This document shows, in pieces, positions 37,601 to 51,100 of a DNA stretch of 64,000 nt. The notes beneath the pieces are model-generated. The model did not search any database and had not been told where the DNA came from. It saw only the letters and a list, made by a program, of their open reading frames with translations. The translations under genes and the position numbers were made by a program. Source of the stretch: Spisula solida (lineage: Eukaryota > Mollusca > Bivalvia > Venerida > Mactridae); the NCBI GenBank assembly GCA_947247005.1, contig OX365948.1, positions 38,816,601 through 38,880,600 of the forward strand, read 5' to 3'. The first letter of the stretch is position 1, and the number at the start of each line of letters is the position of its first letter.

Positions 37601-40600
37601 CCCACATTGGTATCAAGCTGGACTCATATTGGTATCAAGTTGGACCCACATTGGTATCAAGTTGGACTCCCATTGGTATCAAGTTGGACCCACATTGGTA
37701 TCAAGTTGGACCCACATTGGTATCAAGTTGGACTCACATTGATATCAAGTTGGACTCACATTGGTATCAAGTTGGACCCACATTGGTATCAAGTTGGACC
37801 CACATTGGTATCAAGTTGGACTCACATTGGTATCAAGTTGGATCCACATTGGTATCAAGTTGGACCCACATTGGTATCAAGTTGGACTCACATTGGTATC
37901 AAGTTGGACCCACATTGGTATCAAGCTGGACTCATATTGGTATCAAGTTGGACCCACATTGGTATCAAGTTGGACTCACATTGGTATCAAGTTGGACCCA
38001 CATTGGTATCAAGCTGGACTCATATTGGTATCTAGTTGGACCCACATTGGTATCAAGTTGGACTCACATTGGTATCAAGTTGGATCCACATTGGTATCAA
38101 GTTGGACCCACATTGGTATCAAGTTGGACTCACATTGGTATCAAGTTGGACCCACATTGGTATCAAGCTGGACTCATATTGGTATCAAGTTGGACCCACA
38201 TTGGTATCAAGTTGGACTCACATTGGTATCAAGTTGGACCCACATTGGTATCAAGCTGGACTCATATTGGTATCAAGTTGGACCCACAATGTTATCAAGT
38301 TGGACCCACATTGGTATCAAGTTGGACCCACATTGGTATCAAGTTGGACTCACATTGGTATCAAGTTGGACCCACACTGGTATCAAGCTGGACTCATATT
38401 GGTATCAAGTTGGACCCACATTGTTATCAAGTTGGACCCACATTGGTATCAAGTTGGACCCACATTGGTATCAAGTTGGACTCACATTGGTATCAAGTTG
38501 GACCCACATTGGTATCAAGTTGGTCTCACATTTGTATCAAGTTGGACTCACATTTGTGTGTGTTTTAGATATATTTACTTCATGGCTACATTAAAAGTGT
38601 GATGGTTAGCGGCACAAGGCTGGATAAGGTCTTGTAGAGAATGTATCAGCTTGTGACTGGGTGAAACAATCTGGTGAAGGTGAAACAATCTGGTGAAAGA
38701 CTTGAGTGATTATAAGTCAGTGCTGTAAAAGTTACAGAACTTTGTATACACTGCTGGTGATGGTAATACACTACGTGGCAGTGGTTGTAGGGTATTAGAC
38801 AAGATTATTACCCCTTACTTTTTTCGTAATGTTAATTTTCCATAGACAAACAGGTAGTATTCTTACTATTACGATCAAGCGGATCAATATACCACGTGAT
38901 TGAACATTCTTTTACTGTCAGCAGGGTGATAGTACTTTTTTGACAGTACTTTTTTGTCACGTGACATTTTCTTTCTAAAACCAATATGGCGGCATGTCCT
39001 GCCCGCATAACGATGTTTTTTGTTCGAGTTCTCTATACCAAGCCAAGTAATATATTAGGTGCCGAAAAATATATAATTTCTTGGTTTACAGTAGATAATC
39101 GCTGAAAAAAGTTTGGGGTAATAAAATAAATAACACATAGCTTTGAGAGTGACAGTAAAAATGTCAGCCCTCGGAAAGTACTGTTACCCGCGGCCTTCGG
39201 CATTTTCCCTGTCTGTATCAGTGGCTCAGTGCACAGGAAACCTAAGTTTTGCCAACAGCTGACACCCCTGCCCCCAAAACATACGATTGACATTACCTTA
39301 ACCAACACAAATAGTGTAGCCTATTCAACTGGGACTCAATTTGGACCCCTTTGACGAAACCCTGTTCAGCGGGGCTCAAACACGCAACCTTCCAATCAGA
39401 CATTAAGTGTTCCATTCCACCTCTCAGCCTTCTTTTATCATAGCGTATAAACCTTATCACTGTATCATTTCTTGTGATGCTATGTGAATCAACTTGTGTG
39501 ACTTATTGCGAGCAATAGCCCTGTAACTTACGGGCACTGTATGACTTATTGGGAGACTATACAATTCAATGTGGACAATCTCTTGCGACAACCTGCAGTT
39601 GACTTGCTTATACACTGTGTTTAAATGTGTTTCATATTTTTACTCTTTTCTATCTTATGTAATGTGTGTGTAAAATTGATAATTGAGGGCTCGGTGCAAA
39701 ACTATGGTAACTGCATCAATTTATTTAGGCATGTACAATAGTTTTGCACTGAGCCCTAGTAATGCTTTCAAGATTAAAAAGGTTCTATAAACATATCTGT
39801 CCAAAACCAATTAAATTTATGGCTAGTTATGAATATTAACACAGCCGAAACGATTGTTTACTTTATCAGTTGATTAGTTTTCATTATCAGAATATCAATT
39901 CAGTGAATCTACTTAGCATGCTATGCTCAAATGTTCAACAATGTGTTGTTATTTGATAAAGTTGTCAAAATATTTGCTGAGTATACCCATTGCAAGTATA
40001 GAGTTATGGTTACCAGTGGATTCATTAGTCTCAATGTACTTTTTGTTTGAATGCTCCACTACAACAATCATATTCATTTCAGATTGTTCGACTATTTTAA
40101 TGTTTGTTAAAACATTGTTAGAGTAGACTCACTAGATTGCTTATATACAAGTCATGAGCTTGTAAATCCAGTGTAACTCTATCGATCCCAATTTTCCAAG
40201 AGTTCGGGCCAGTATTGTGTGTACTATTTGTGTATGTTGTATAGATAATGTCTCCGGTAGTCACATTGGTGTGGGAGGTGGAATGTTTGACTCTCAGTAG
40301 GAGTCTTGTTTGATGTGACTAGCTAGTGAGCTATCGGTAAATCAAATAGGGATTATCGTGTATGTACAAATACCTCCAGGCAATAAAGGATAGGAGTCCG
40401 GAAGTACTGGTCTCTCATAATTTAGTTAATGTTTGGTTCTTTGAGTAACACTTGAGTTCATCTGTATCATTTATTTTACAACTTGTATATTTCAGAAACG
40501 TCCACTTGGTGATATAGAAACAAAGCACAGATATACGCCCACACAACCAGTATTGTCATGTCGTACTGTAGATATTGATGTTAGTGGCACTCGAACATAT

Positions 40601-42139
40601 CGTCCCAAATCTTCGGCAGATATAATCAGTGAACAGCATGCTTTAATACACAAAATATACTCGAAAGCAAGGTAAGTTAGAGAGTTTACAGGTGCCAAAC
40701 CGCGTCCTTGATAGCCTAGTAATAGAGACTCCGCCTCAAATATGAGAGGTCCTGTGTTAGATTCCAGGTCATGTCATAGCAAAGACAAATTAGAAATGAA
40801 ACAGTGTACTAGTAGGTCCCTTGCTAGACAGTTGGCATTAAAGTTAAACTGGCTTCTATTCTCTCATACCTTTGTGGCAACAGATGACATCAGGAATGGG
40901 ATGTCGAGAGAAAAACCTGTTTCACAATCAACCTTAAAGGGGCATGCCCTGGAACTGAAGTGTCTCGAATAGCAATCAAATTGGTATCATTTTAATACCT
41001 AAGTCAAATACTGAAATATCCCGCTAGTTTTAAAAAAATAAATATTTCAAGAATAACTAAATATCGCTGACAGCCTTTTTTCAAACAATATACAAAATAT
41101 CAGAGCGCACGTAAATTTTTAAGTCAAATTCTTCTTTGATTTTTCTGTAATAGTTGGTTTTTACAAGTAATAAACGCAATTTTGTTGTATGCAAACTAAG
41201 ACACTCCAGTTTCTGGGCATGCCCCTTTAAATAAATTAGCATAAACCAGGAACTGAACTTAAATTTAAAATAATACAATGGTTTTCAAAAGTTAGTAGAA
41301 TCGAGGATAATAAATTTAGAGTTGTATTGCCAGCAGGTCATGTGATCTTCCAGTAGAAAATTTATAACACCAATAAAAAAGTGCTTATTTGGATAATTTA
41401 TTCAGCCCATCAAATGTGACTGCTTACAGCAGATGGCTGTTTAATACAATATAACAATATTGTCTCTTAAAGACAGGCGTGTGCATTTACCAGATATTAT
41501 TAAACACTTAACACTAACATATTACGTTTAATCACACTAATTCTTGTACATGTATTCATAACTGAGAAACTTCTCTTTTGAAAAGCATTTTTAATTCTAA
41601 ATGGAAAATAGAATGCATTTATGATATCATGTGAGAAGCCCAAGATGAAAAGCTGTCAACTTGTGATACAAATGTACTCAAAACGTAACAACATAAAGCA
41701 AACAAGAGATATAATAAATTCTATACTGGATTATAAATAATGGATCTGAATAGAAATTTATACAGAAAGTTAATTTATTATTCATATGAGTAATGAATTG
41801 CATTTTAATTGATATTAAAGTAGCTGTATAAAGTTGGCTACACCTGATGAAATCACTTTTGTAAGAAAATTTCAATAATGTTTTAAATGAGTATTGATTT
41901 ACTTTTCTGATGTGAGCTGCCTTGATGATTTATTAGTCTTTCAAATTTTGTTAAGCATGTTTAAAGTTATTTTGCAATTGACAAAGACGTCACATTTAGT
42001 CTTGAGAATTGGTTGCAAAATGTCAATCATTGAGTGGTCACTGGTTTAGAATGTCAACCAGTCAATCAAGCAATGATCAATAGTGGGTTTAGAAAGTAAA
42101 TCACATACCAAATGATGAGGATAACATAAAAGTCAATCC

Positions 42140-42181
<42 letters not shown>

Positions 42182-45100
42182 GATAGATCTAAGGTTTTGA
42201 AAGTAAAATTAATGATTGATAATAGGTTTTGAAAGTTGATCAATCATTTTAATTTATCATGGGTTTTGAAAGTTAATCAATCATTAAATAATCATAGATT
42301 ACAAAAGATCAATCATTAATTAATTGTAGGGGCAGAAATTTACCAAGCAATCATTAATTGATCATTATAGATTTAAATAATTATCCAATCATTATATATC
42401 CACCGTGTATGAATGAGTCAACTTCAGGTTATCGCCATTAGGAGTACACATTGAATTATTGTCTAGTAATAAGTTGTACAGTGATAGGAAATCACCGGAT
42501 ATTTCAATCACAAGAAGTCATACAAGTTGAATTGTATGGTATCCCAATAAGGCATACAGTGATTTGGTTTATACACGGTGATATCACTGCTCTTAAAACA
42601 TTATTTGATCAAAGAACAGGCAAGTTGTAGCTATCATATAGCACAATAAATTGTACAGACAAATGTGGATTAATCTGCATGAAATATCCTGGCAATGGTA
42701 AAGATTTTTCCTAATTTTTGTCATTCTGAAATAGTATGAACATATACATTTTACTCATTAGTCATGTGTTGATTGCTTTAAGTAATAGAAATGTTGCACA
42801 ATATGTTGAGGCCATGTTTGATGTTCCCTATAAAAATGTCATTACCCGCAAAGTAAATATTTTAATTCAACAAATGCAAAACTCTTGTAAAATGTAAATG
42901 ATATTTATACCATTGAATTGCTATATTATCGTTGTTGATCAATGTATTTAGTTTGTAAGGGCAATTCTACTATAAGACATATTCTCAAAGTGAATTCATC
43001 CAAGGTTTTTATTATTGAAAGATTTGCTTGTGAATTAAATTGACATACCTGCTATAAAAATATGATCTGTGTGTTATTTTGGAGAATTAGTTTTCTGCAT
43101 GTACATTAAAGAAACTTGAATATAGGGGATGTTACAACACTATGGTTAAAAATGCCATTAATGAAACATGTGATATACATACTAGTAAGTAAGTAAAGTA
43201 AAGCAAAGTAAAGTAAAGTAAAGTAAAGTAGATTCTTTTCGTGGTTTGGGTCTAGCTTGTATTAAGCGTCCATGTATAAAATGGTCAATTGGAATTTTTA
43301 TCAGTTTTGACTGCTTAAGATATGTGGCTTCTTAATTCAGGTGACCGCCAACAAAGGTTTGACTGTACCTGAACTCTAGAAATATTGAAACTACATTGTC
43401 TAAACAATTTCCATATAGTTATACCCCCGCGCAACGAGTTGTAAGGGGTGTATACTGGATTCAGCTTGTCTGTCCGTCCGTCTGGTCTGTCCGTAGACGC
43501 ATTCTTGTGGACGCAACTCCTCCTACAGTTTTGGCAGGATTTCGCTCAAACTTTCACAGATGAACAACCTCAACATATAGATGTGCCTGAAGAAACAAAT
43601 TTGCGCTACAATGAATTTTGGCAGAATTATGGCCATTTGCCGGCAGGGGTATATTAGTCTGCCGAATTGCGACAGCTCTAGTTTAACAAATTAAGAAATT
43701 ACCGTATATTGACGTTTGTTACATTTCCATTACAGAAATATTGCCTCAGCACCACCCAGAAGATCAAAAACCCCAAGAAAATCAAGTGCTAACAACACCA
43801 ACAGTAAAAACTATGAAAATAATCTCAAATCCGGTGAGTTATGGATTATTATCAGACCTTATTTCGGTACCCCCTGGCAAAGTGGTTACAGCCTCTGCTG
43901 AGAAAGTTGAATGTCCAAGGTTTGAATCCTGGTAGGAACCGTTCAGATTTGGCTGACTGGTGAGCTGCCAGCTAGTAAGTTATGGTGACGAAGGGTATGA
44001 TTTAGGAAGAAACTTTTGTTATCGGAAAGTACATAATTATAGTTGACTTATAAGCTATATTGGTTGGCCCACTATAACTGGGATGACTCTACAAAAAATA
44101 AACAATTTACAATGTACAAAAACGGTCAGGTAAAAAATATGAGGTAAAACAAGCAGAACTAGTAATTAAAAATTGCAAGCAATACAGAAGTCCCCTACTG
44201 GTTTTAAGCCATTTTCAATGTTTCTGTTGCCATAGCAACCACAATTTTGGTGGGAATCAAAATATGTTTCAACGTGCAGTATCCCCTTATTGCCCCCTAT
44301 CCACATACAAAGTTTCATAAACCTAGCTTGGAAACTGTTTGAGTTATGTCAGGATCCAGATTTTTTGACGGAATGACGGACGGAGGGCAAACCTATAGTC
44401 CCCTCTGGTCAAAAACCGGTAGGGACTAATAACCAGAAACAAAAATTGTTGGGCAAGCCTAATGATTTGTTATGTATGTATTTACACAGGGTGTGAATGT
44501 TCCCAGGTTTAAACAATTTTATTTGTTAACTCACTTTCTTTGACAGTCAGATGCATAAGTTGAACACCTGTGAACAAATATGTCATTGTGCTTTCAGTTG
44601 AAGTTCAAGGTCGACCTTTGACCTCACTTTCTCAACGACCATCCGAACAAACACATTCAAGATCAAACTCTTCCAATAAAAGACCAAAAACTACAGGTAC
44701 TTGTTTGACTTACTTCATACGGCATGTAAATCAACAAATATGGATAAATTATTCAATTTCTTATAATTACAAGTATGTCACACACATCTTTTAAACAGTT
44801 CATTGATGGTTTTGAATTGACCCGACAGTGTGATAATTTATGTTGTAGATTTTTAGGCTCCCAAATTCTTGCACAAAAGAGTGTAACATTTATATGAGAC
44901 TATTTTTGTGCAGTCACTTTGTGTGTCTCACACAAAGGATGTTTTATTCATAGCCTTTAACACAGTGTTGAATAACGATACTTTTAATTATTATTTATTC
45001 ATTGCACTGGAGTGTTTAAATGTTTTTTTAACAAAACCTAAATAACAAATCCTTATTTCGATTGATAAAAATATGAATTATGAATATAAACTTCTATATA

Positions 45101-48100
45101 AGTATTCATTATTTACATTTAATATAAGATGTTTAATGATTTGTGAGATTCACAATACTAATGTTTGAAGCTTTGAGATCTAGTGTAAACCTCATTTATG
45201 ATGTGATTTACGTATTTCAAGTCTAGCATGCAAAGTTGACGTTTCAAAGGCTTCCCATAAAACTACTAAACCTTACTTATATTAAAAAAACAATCTGCAC
45301 TATTTTTACCAGGATTATCATTAATGATCTAATGTTGAAAATTATTCCAGATTTGGGGATCATAAAAATGTTTGTATATATATAATCATCCCTAATCTAA
45401 GCTCTTGATAATCCAAATTCAATATTTCTCATAACTAAGTTTTACAATCGTTGTAGGAATCTACATTGGTGCAATTAATAAATGTGAAACAGCATTTTAT
45501 GTAACTTTTGCATTTTTGAAAAATAAAAGATCTTACAAGACTTTCATTTCGGTGTCACAATAAGTAGGATTGTCATTTGAAATGCTATAATGGTAATTTT
45601 AATAATTTTTAAAATAAATTGAAAATCATCAGGTGAGAGTACCTGTAGACATTACCAAATCCAACTGGTAGATTATTCATTTAAATGAGCAACATTTGTG
45701 ATTGGAACATTTATTCAGTTTAGACAGGATTCATGAATAGGTGGGTTCAGTCACAGGAACTTGCATTTATAATTTTTCACTAGGCCTACTGTACTACTAA
45801 AATATAATATATTTTAGTAGTACAGTAGGCCTAGTGAAAAAACATTTTTTTTTCATTTTTTTTTTCAAATTATAAATGCAATTTTCTGTGGTTCAGTTGA
45901 TGTTTCACTGTATTAACCTTTTACTTTTGATAGATATTCTTCATGTCTTGTGTTGATGATCCATTATTGCCCAATAAAGAGTTTGGAAGAGAGATATTAT
46001 GGAAATGGATTTAGCAAGACGCATTATCAAGGGAGATCATTCTTGTTATTTGTCCTAAAAAGCTGCACATGAGATGTTTACACATTCTAGCTCATCTTTT
46101 GTCTGAATTTTATCTGAAGGATATATTGAGTAAAGAGTTAACTTGTATGTATAGTGTCTGTTGTTGGGAATTTTGCAGGTAATATCAAAAACAAGACAGC
46201 GATTCATGACAACTTTATGATAGTTCATGCTGAACGAGACTTGATTGAAACACGACGATCGTATCGAAGTGTCACAGATAAAATACACAAGCATTGGGAG
46301 CCTGAAAATCACGATCTAAATCAGGGAACATTCCAACGTGGGAAGAAACCACCAGGTGTACCTAGTGTAGACTCGTGGTTAACATTCAGTGGCTCTCAGA
46401 CAGATGAATCACAGGGAATAGTTGATGCATTTGCTGGTGAGTACTGCTATTATGTTTGTGTTGCTAGGTGACTAGTTACAGTTGATAATTTCCCAATTAT
46501 GTATCCTGTACAGTCTTCAATGAATCCACTCGTCCGCTCGTCCTGCACAATATCTTCCTTCTTTATTTATATTATAGCAGGACAAGTAAGATTTTGGGGT
46601 TTTCTTCTTTGTCTATATTACAGGACGAGAGGTTTTAAAAATATTTGTTGAGGCCTGCGGTATGTTCATCTTAAATGAAAAATGCGACTTGAAGGTCTTG
46701 ATCTGTTTCTGTCAACAAATTTTGTATTGAACACCTTCAGTCAGAGGTTGTTTAGATTTTCTTAATCTGACGTCATCATGAATGCTTAGTATTTACCCTG
46801 AATGCTATATGTATTATCACTGTCACATGTCTACGTTATAGATTACACTGCCTATTTGTGATAACACAGAAACTCTCAATAAACATGCCTGTTTATATTA
46901 TACCATTAACATTCTACAAATTGTTTAAATAAAACAATAGTGCTTAATAGAACAGTTAACTGCATGTCAATAACTCGGATGTATTGATTGTGCAATTTCT
47001 ATGATGCTCAATTAAGATGTTTTTCATATTAATGTATGTTAGAACAGTTACTGTAATCAATACAAATTTGTGGTAGTGTTTATAATTTATACTCTCTGAT
47101 TATGTTGGTAATATAATTTATTTACCATGTTGTATTTTCAATATGGATAAAAATAAACAGTAATATGTACTTTAGGGAAAACCATGCCATTAGTATATTC
47201 AATTCAATTCTTCACTTCCCGAGTATTCTAATTAATGAGTAATGTTTGACTTATTTTTACACGTTGATATGATAGATCATGTGCTTGAAACCTTTCTGGA
47301 AGATTCTGAGGACAGTTCTGATGCTGAAGGTTGTAATAGTATACTTGTAAAGTTCTGGAGTGTATGTACAGGGTTCCCACATACAGTCAGGGTAATGTCA
47401 GGCAACGGGGATACTTCTAGGAAGTAGTTGGGGATTTTTTATATTCGATGATCGTCTTATTTCTTGTACCGTATATTAGATGGGTAGAAGCCGACATTCT
47501 AAAACCTGTCGTTATTGAGCATTGTCAGATTTACTTTTGCTTTTGATTTCCTGGGTTTGCACAGTCCTAATATGACAGTCCCCACCTCTGAAATATGTTA
47601 CATTAAATCCCCAAATCTATCACTGTATTCAAACTATACAATTTGGTTTTATATTATCAGAAAAAGGAAGTGTGGTTGAGTAAAATATAAGATAACATTT
47701 TCGAGTACAACTGCTATAAGATAGGGGGGAGAGGATTTTAAGGGGAAAGGGGGTTTTATTTCTGGTGTACTGTGGGAACTCTGACAAAGCCAGGATCTGT
47801 AATCTAAAGTTGTAGTACTTTCTGACTGTTTCACCACTAGTGACGCTTTAACATTTCATGTGCTATTTCATTGTGGGAGATGGGATGGCTTTCTATTTAA
47901 TATGCGGTGGACAGGAGGTGGAATGTCTATTTATAATAGTGCTTTTACAGTTGGGCGGGGCTTGGCGCATATGCTAGTTGATTCATCGGTAGACCAGACA
48001 ATGTTTTGTTGATTACTACGTAAATTGAAAATACTGTACTTGGTATGAAGAAGTCAGTAGATCAAAGATCCAGTCCACAGTGACCTTGAACATAAATGGT

Positions 48101-51100
48101 ATTTTGGCTGTCAGTAGGATGTGACATACTCATTTAACAAACATCAATTCTGTTGTTCTTAATTCTTTTTAAACATGAAGTTGGGACACATTGTGGAAGG
48201 TTTGAAACATGGTTTTAATCACAGAGAATAATTCATTAATTGATTCATGCTGTATTTGATTTGTAAGATTTGTTACTGCCATCATCATCAGAGAGTCGTG
48301 CAATCAAAAAAAGAATTTAATCAAACCATGTCAGAGTAGCCGACTCATGCAAAAGAGAGCAAATCTTTATCATACTGAAAGCTTACATCTTTCTTTGTTC
48401 TTCGCTCATCTTTAGTATTACTGCTGAATCAAATAAATTTGAACTTCTCTTGTCAGTGACCCTACTAGCTCAATTTGTTCCGTAACGAAATAGATCTGGG
48501 ATATATTCTCAGTACTTGGTATACTTACTATTTATTACATAGGAAGGATGACCCTTGGTATACTCACTATTTATTACATGGGAAGGATAACCTTTGGTAT
48601 ACTCACTAGTTATTACATGGGAAGGATGACCCTTGGTATACTCACTATTTATTACATAGGAAGGATGACCCTTGGTATACTCACTATTTATTACATGGGA
48701 AGGATGACCCTTGGTATACTCACTATTTATAACATAGGAAGGATGACCCTTGGTATACTCACTATTTATTACATGGGAAGGATAACCTTTGGTATACTCA
48801 CTAGTTATTACATGGGAAGGATGACCCTTGGTATACTCACTATTTATTACATAGGAAGGATGACCCTTGGTATACTCACTATTTATTACATGGGAAGGAT
48901 GACCCTTGGTATACTCACTATTTATTACATAGGAAGGATGACCCTTGGTATACTCACTAGTTATTACATGGGAAGGATGACCCTTGGTATACTCACTATT
49001 TATAACATAGGAAGGATGACCCTTGGTATACTCACTATTTATTACATGGGAAGGATGACCCTTGGTATACTCACTATTTATTACATGGGAAGGATGACCC
49101 TTGGTATACTCACTAGTTATTACATGGGAAGGATGACCCTTGGTATACTCACTAATTATTACATGGGAAGGATGACCCTTGGTATACTCACTATTTATTA
49201 CATGGGAAGGATGACTCTTGGTATACTCACTATTTATTACATGGGAAGGATGACCCTTGGTATACTCACTATTTATTACATGGGAAGGATGACCCTAGGT
49301 ATACTCACTATTTATTACATGGGAAGGATGACCCTTGGTATACTCACTATTTATTACATGGGAAGGATGACCCTTGGTATAATTACTATTTATTAAATGG
49401 GAAGGATGACCCTAGGTATACTCACTATTTATTACATGGGAAGGATGACCCTAGGTATACTCAGTATTTATTACATGGGAAGGATGACCCTTGGTATACT
49501 CACTATTTATTACATGGGAAGGATGACCCTTGGTATAATTACTATTTATTACATAGGAAGGATGACCCTTGGTATACTCACTATTTATTACATTGGAAGG
49601 ATGACTCTTGGTATACTCACTATTTATTACATGGGAAGGATGACCCTAGGTATACTCACTATTTATTACATGGGAAGGATGACCCTTGGTATACTCACTA
49701 TTTATTACATGGGAAGGATGACCCTTGGTATACTCACTATTTATTACATGGGAAGGATGACCCTTGGTATACTCACTATTTATTACATGGGAAGGATGAC
49801 CCTAGGTATACTCACTATTTATTACATGGGAAGGATGACCCTAGGTATACTCACTATTTATTACATGGGAAGGATGACCCTAGGTATACTCACTATTTAT
49901 TACATGGGAAGGATGACCCTTGGTATACTCACTATTTATTACATGGGAAGGATGACCCTTGGTATACTCAGTATTTATTACATGGAAAGGATGACCGACG
50001 AGGATACTGTATTCCTAGAAATGGTTTCGCGCATTTTAAGTTAGCGACTTTCGCGTGAGGTATCATTTCGCGAAGTTTAATAGCCGCGAAAATGTTCCCT
50101 CCAATGAATCCGCGAACGTTTCTAGCTTCTTCATACTAAACATGCTAAAGTCGCAAAACATTCGACGAAGGATAATTGTACTTGCACATACATGACGTGG
50201 GAACTTCTCTCAATAAATCCATCTTTATAAAATATAAGAACAATTGCACTAATTTTCTCAATATAAACATCAATTTCGAGCCTCTAAGAATCGTGCATAT
50301 TGTAGCTTGTGTAGACATAAACACTGCTATGACGTAGCGTGTAATGTGCTCAATGTAAACAAGCACCGGGGTACATGGTTGGGGTGTTAATGAATCAGTT
50401 TACTTCCACGTAGAATGTTTGTTTTTGTCACGATTAAAGTCAATGTATTCCTGTACAGGTATTCACAATAATCATTTCACATTTATTTGTTAAACATGTA
50501 TGTTTGGTGGTTAATTCATAATTGTAACTATTTACCGGTTTATGTTGATAACACCTAGTGAAAACACTTTATGAAATCCTTTGTTATAAAGAGATTAATT
50601 GATCATCGTAATTGTTATTAGGTCAGCTAAGGTCACAATCAATTGAATTTGATTTGTGTATACACGGATGGTGATGACAAACAGTCCTATTGAAATTGCA
50701 AGATGTGTCAAACATACCTTTATGCCGTAGCGTCGAATATGCCGACGGTATGAAAAACGCGAAATATTGTATCCGCAAAAGTATCTAGGAATACAGTATT
50801 AATAACTAAACATTTCTGATATTGATCCTGTCCACCTTTTGTTGATTGTATAATACGCTGTATGCTAGGTTTCTGGTTGTGATCTCTATGTAACTGTTGC
50901 CAGTGAATTAGGTAACTGGGGCTTATAAGCTCACCTGAGCCTGAAGTGCTCAAGGTGAGCTATTGTGATCGCCCTATGTCCGGTGTCCTGCATCCGTCAA
51001 CAATTTGACTATTAACACTCTTGAGGTCACAGTTTTCACTTAATCTTTATGAAACTTGGTCACAATGTTAGTCTCTATGAAATCTAGGCCAAGTTTGTAA

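Noticed and set aside
37521..38602. Overlapping frames up to 327 residues
   Set aside because: All three frames of the 22-bp array lack stops. The overlap itself shows they are not coding.
48548..50044. Repetitive frames of 282 and 215 residues
   Set aside because: They are translations of the 39-bp array, broken only by a point change. No gene structure around them.
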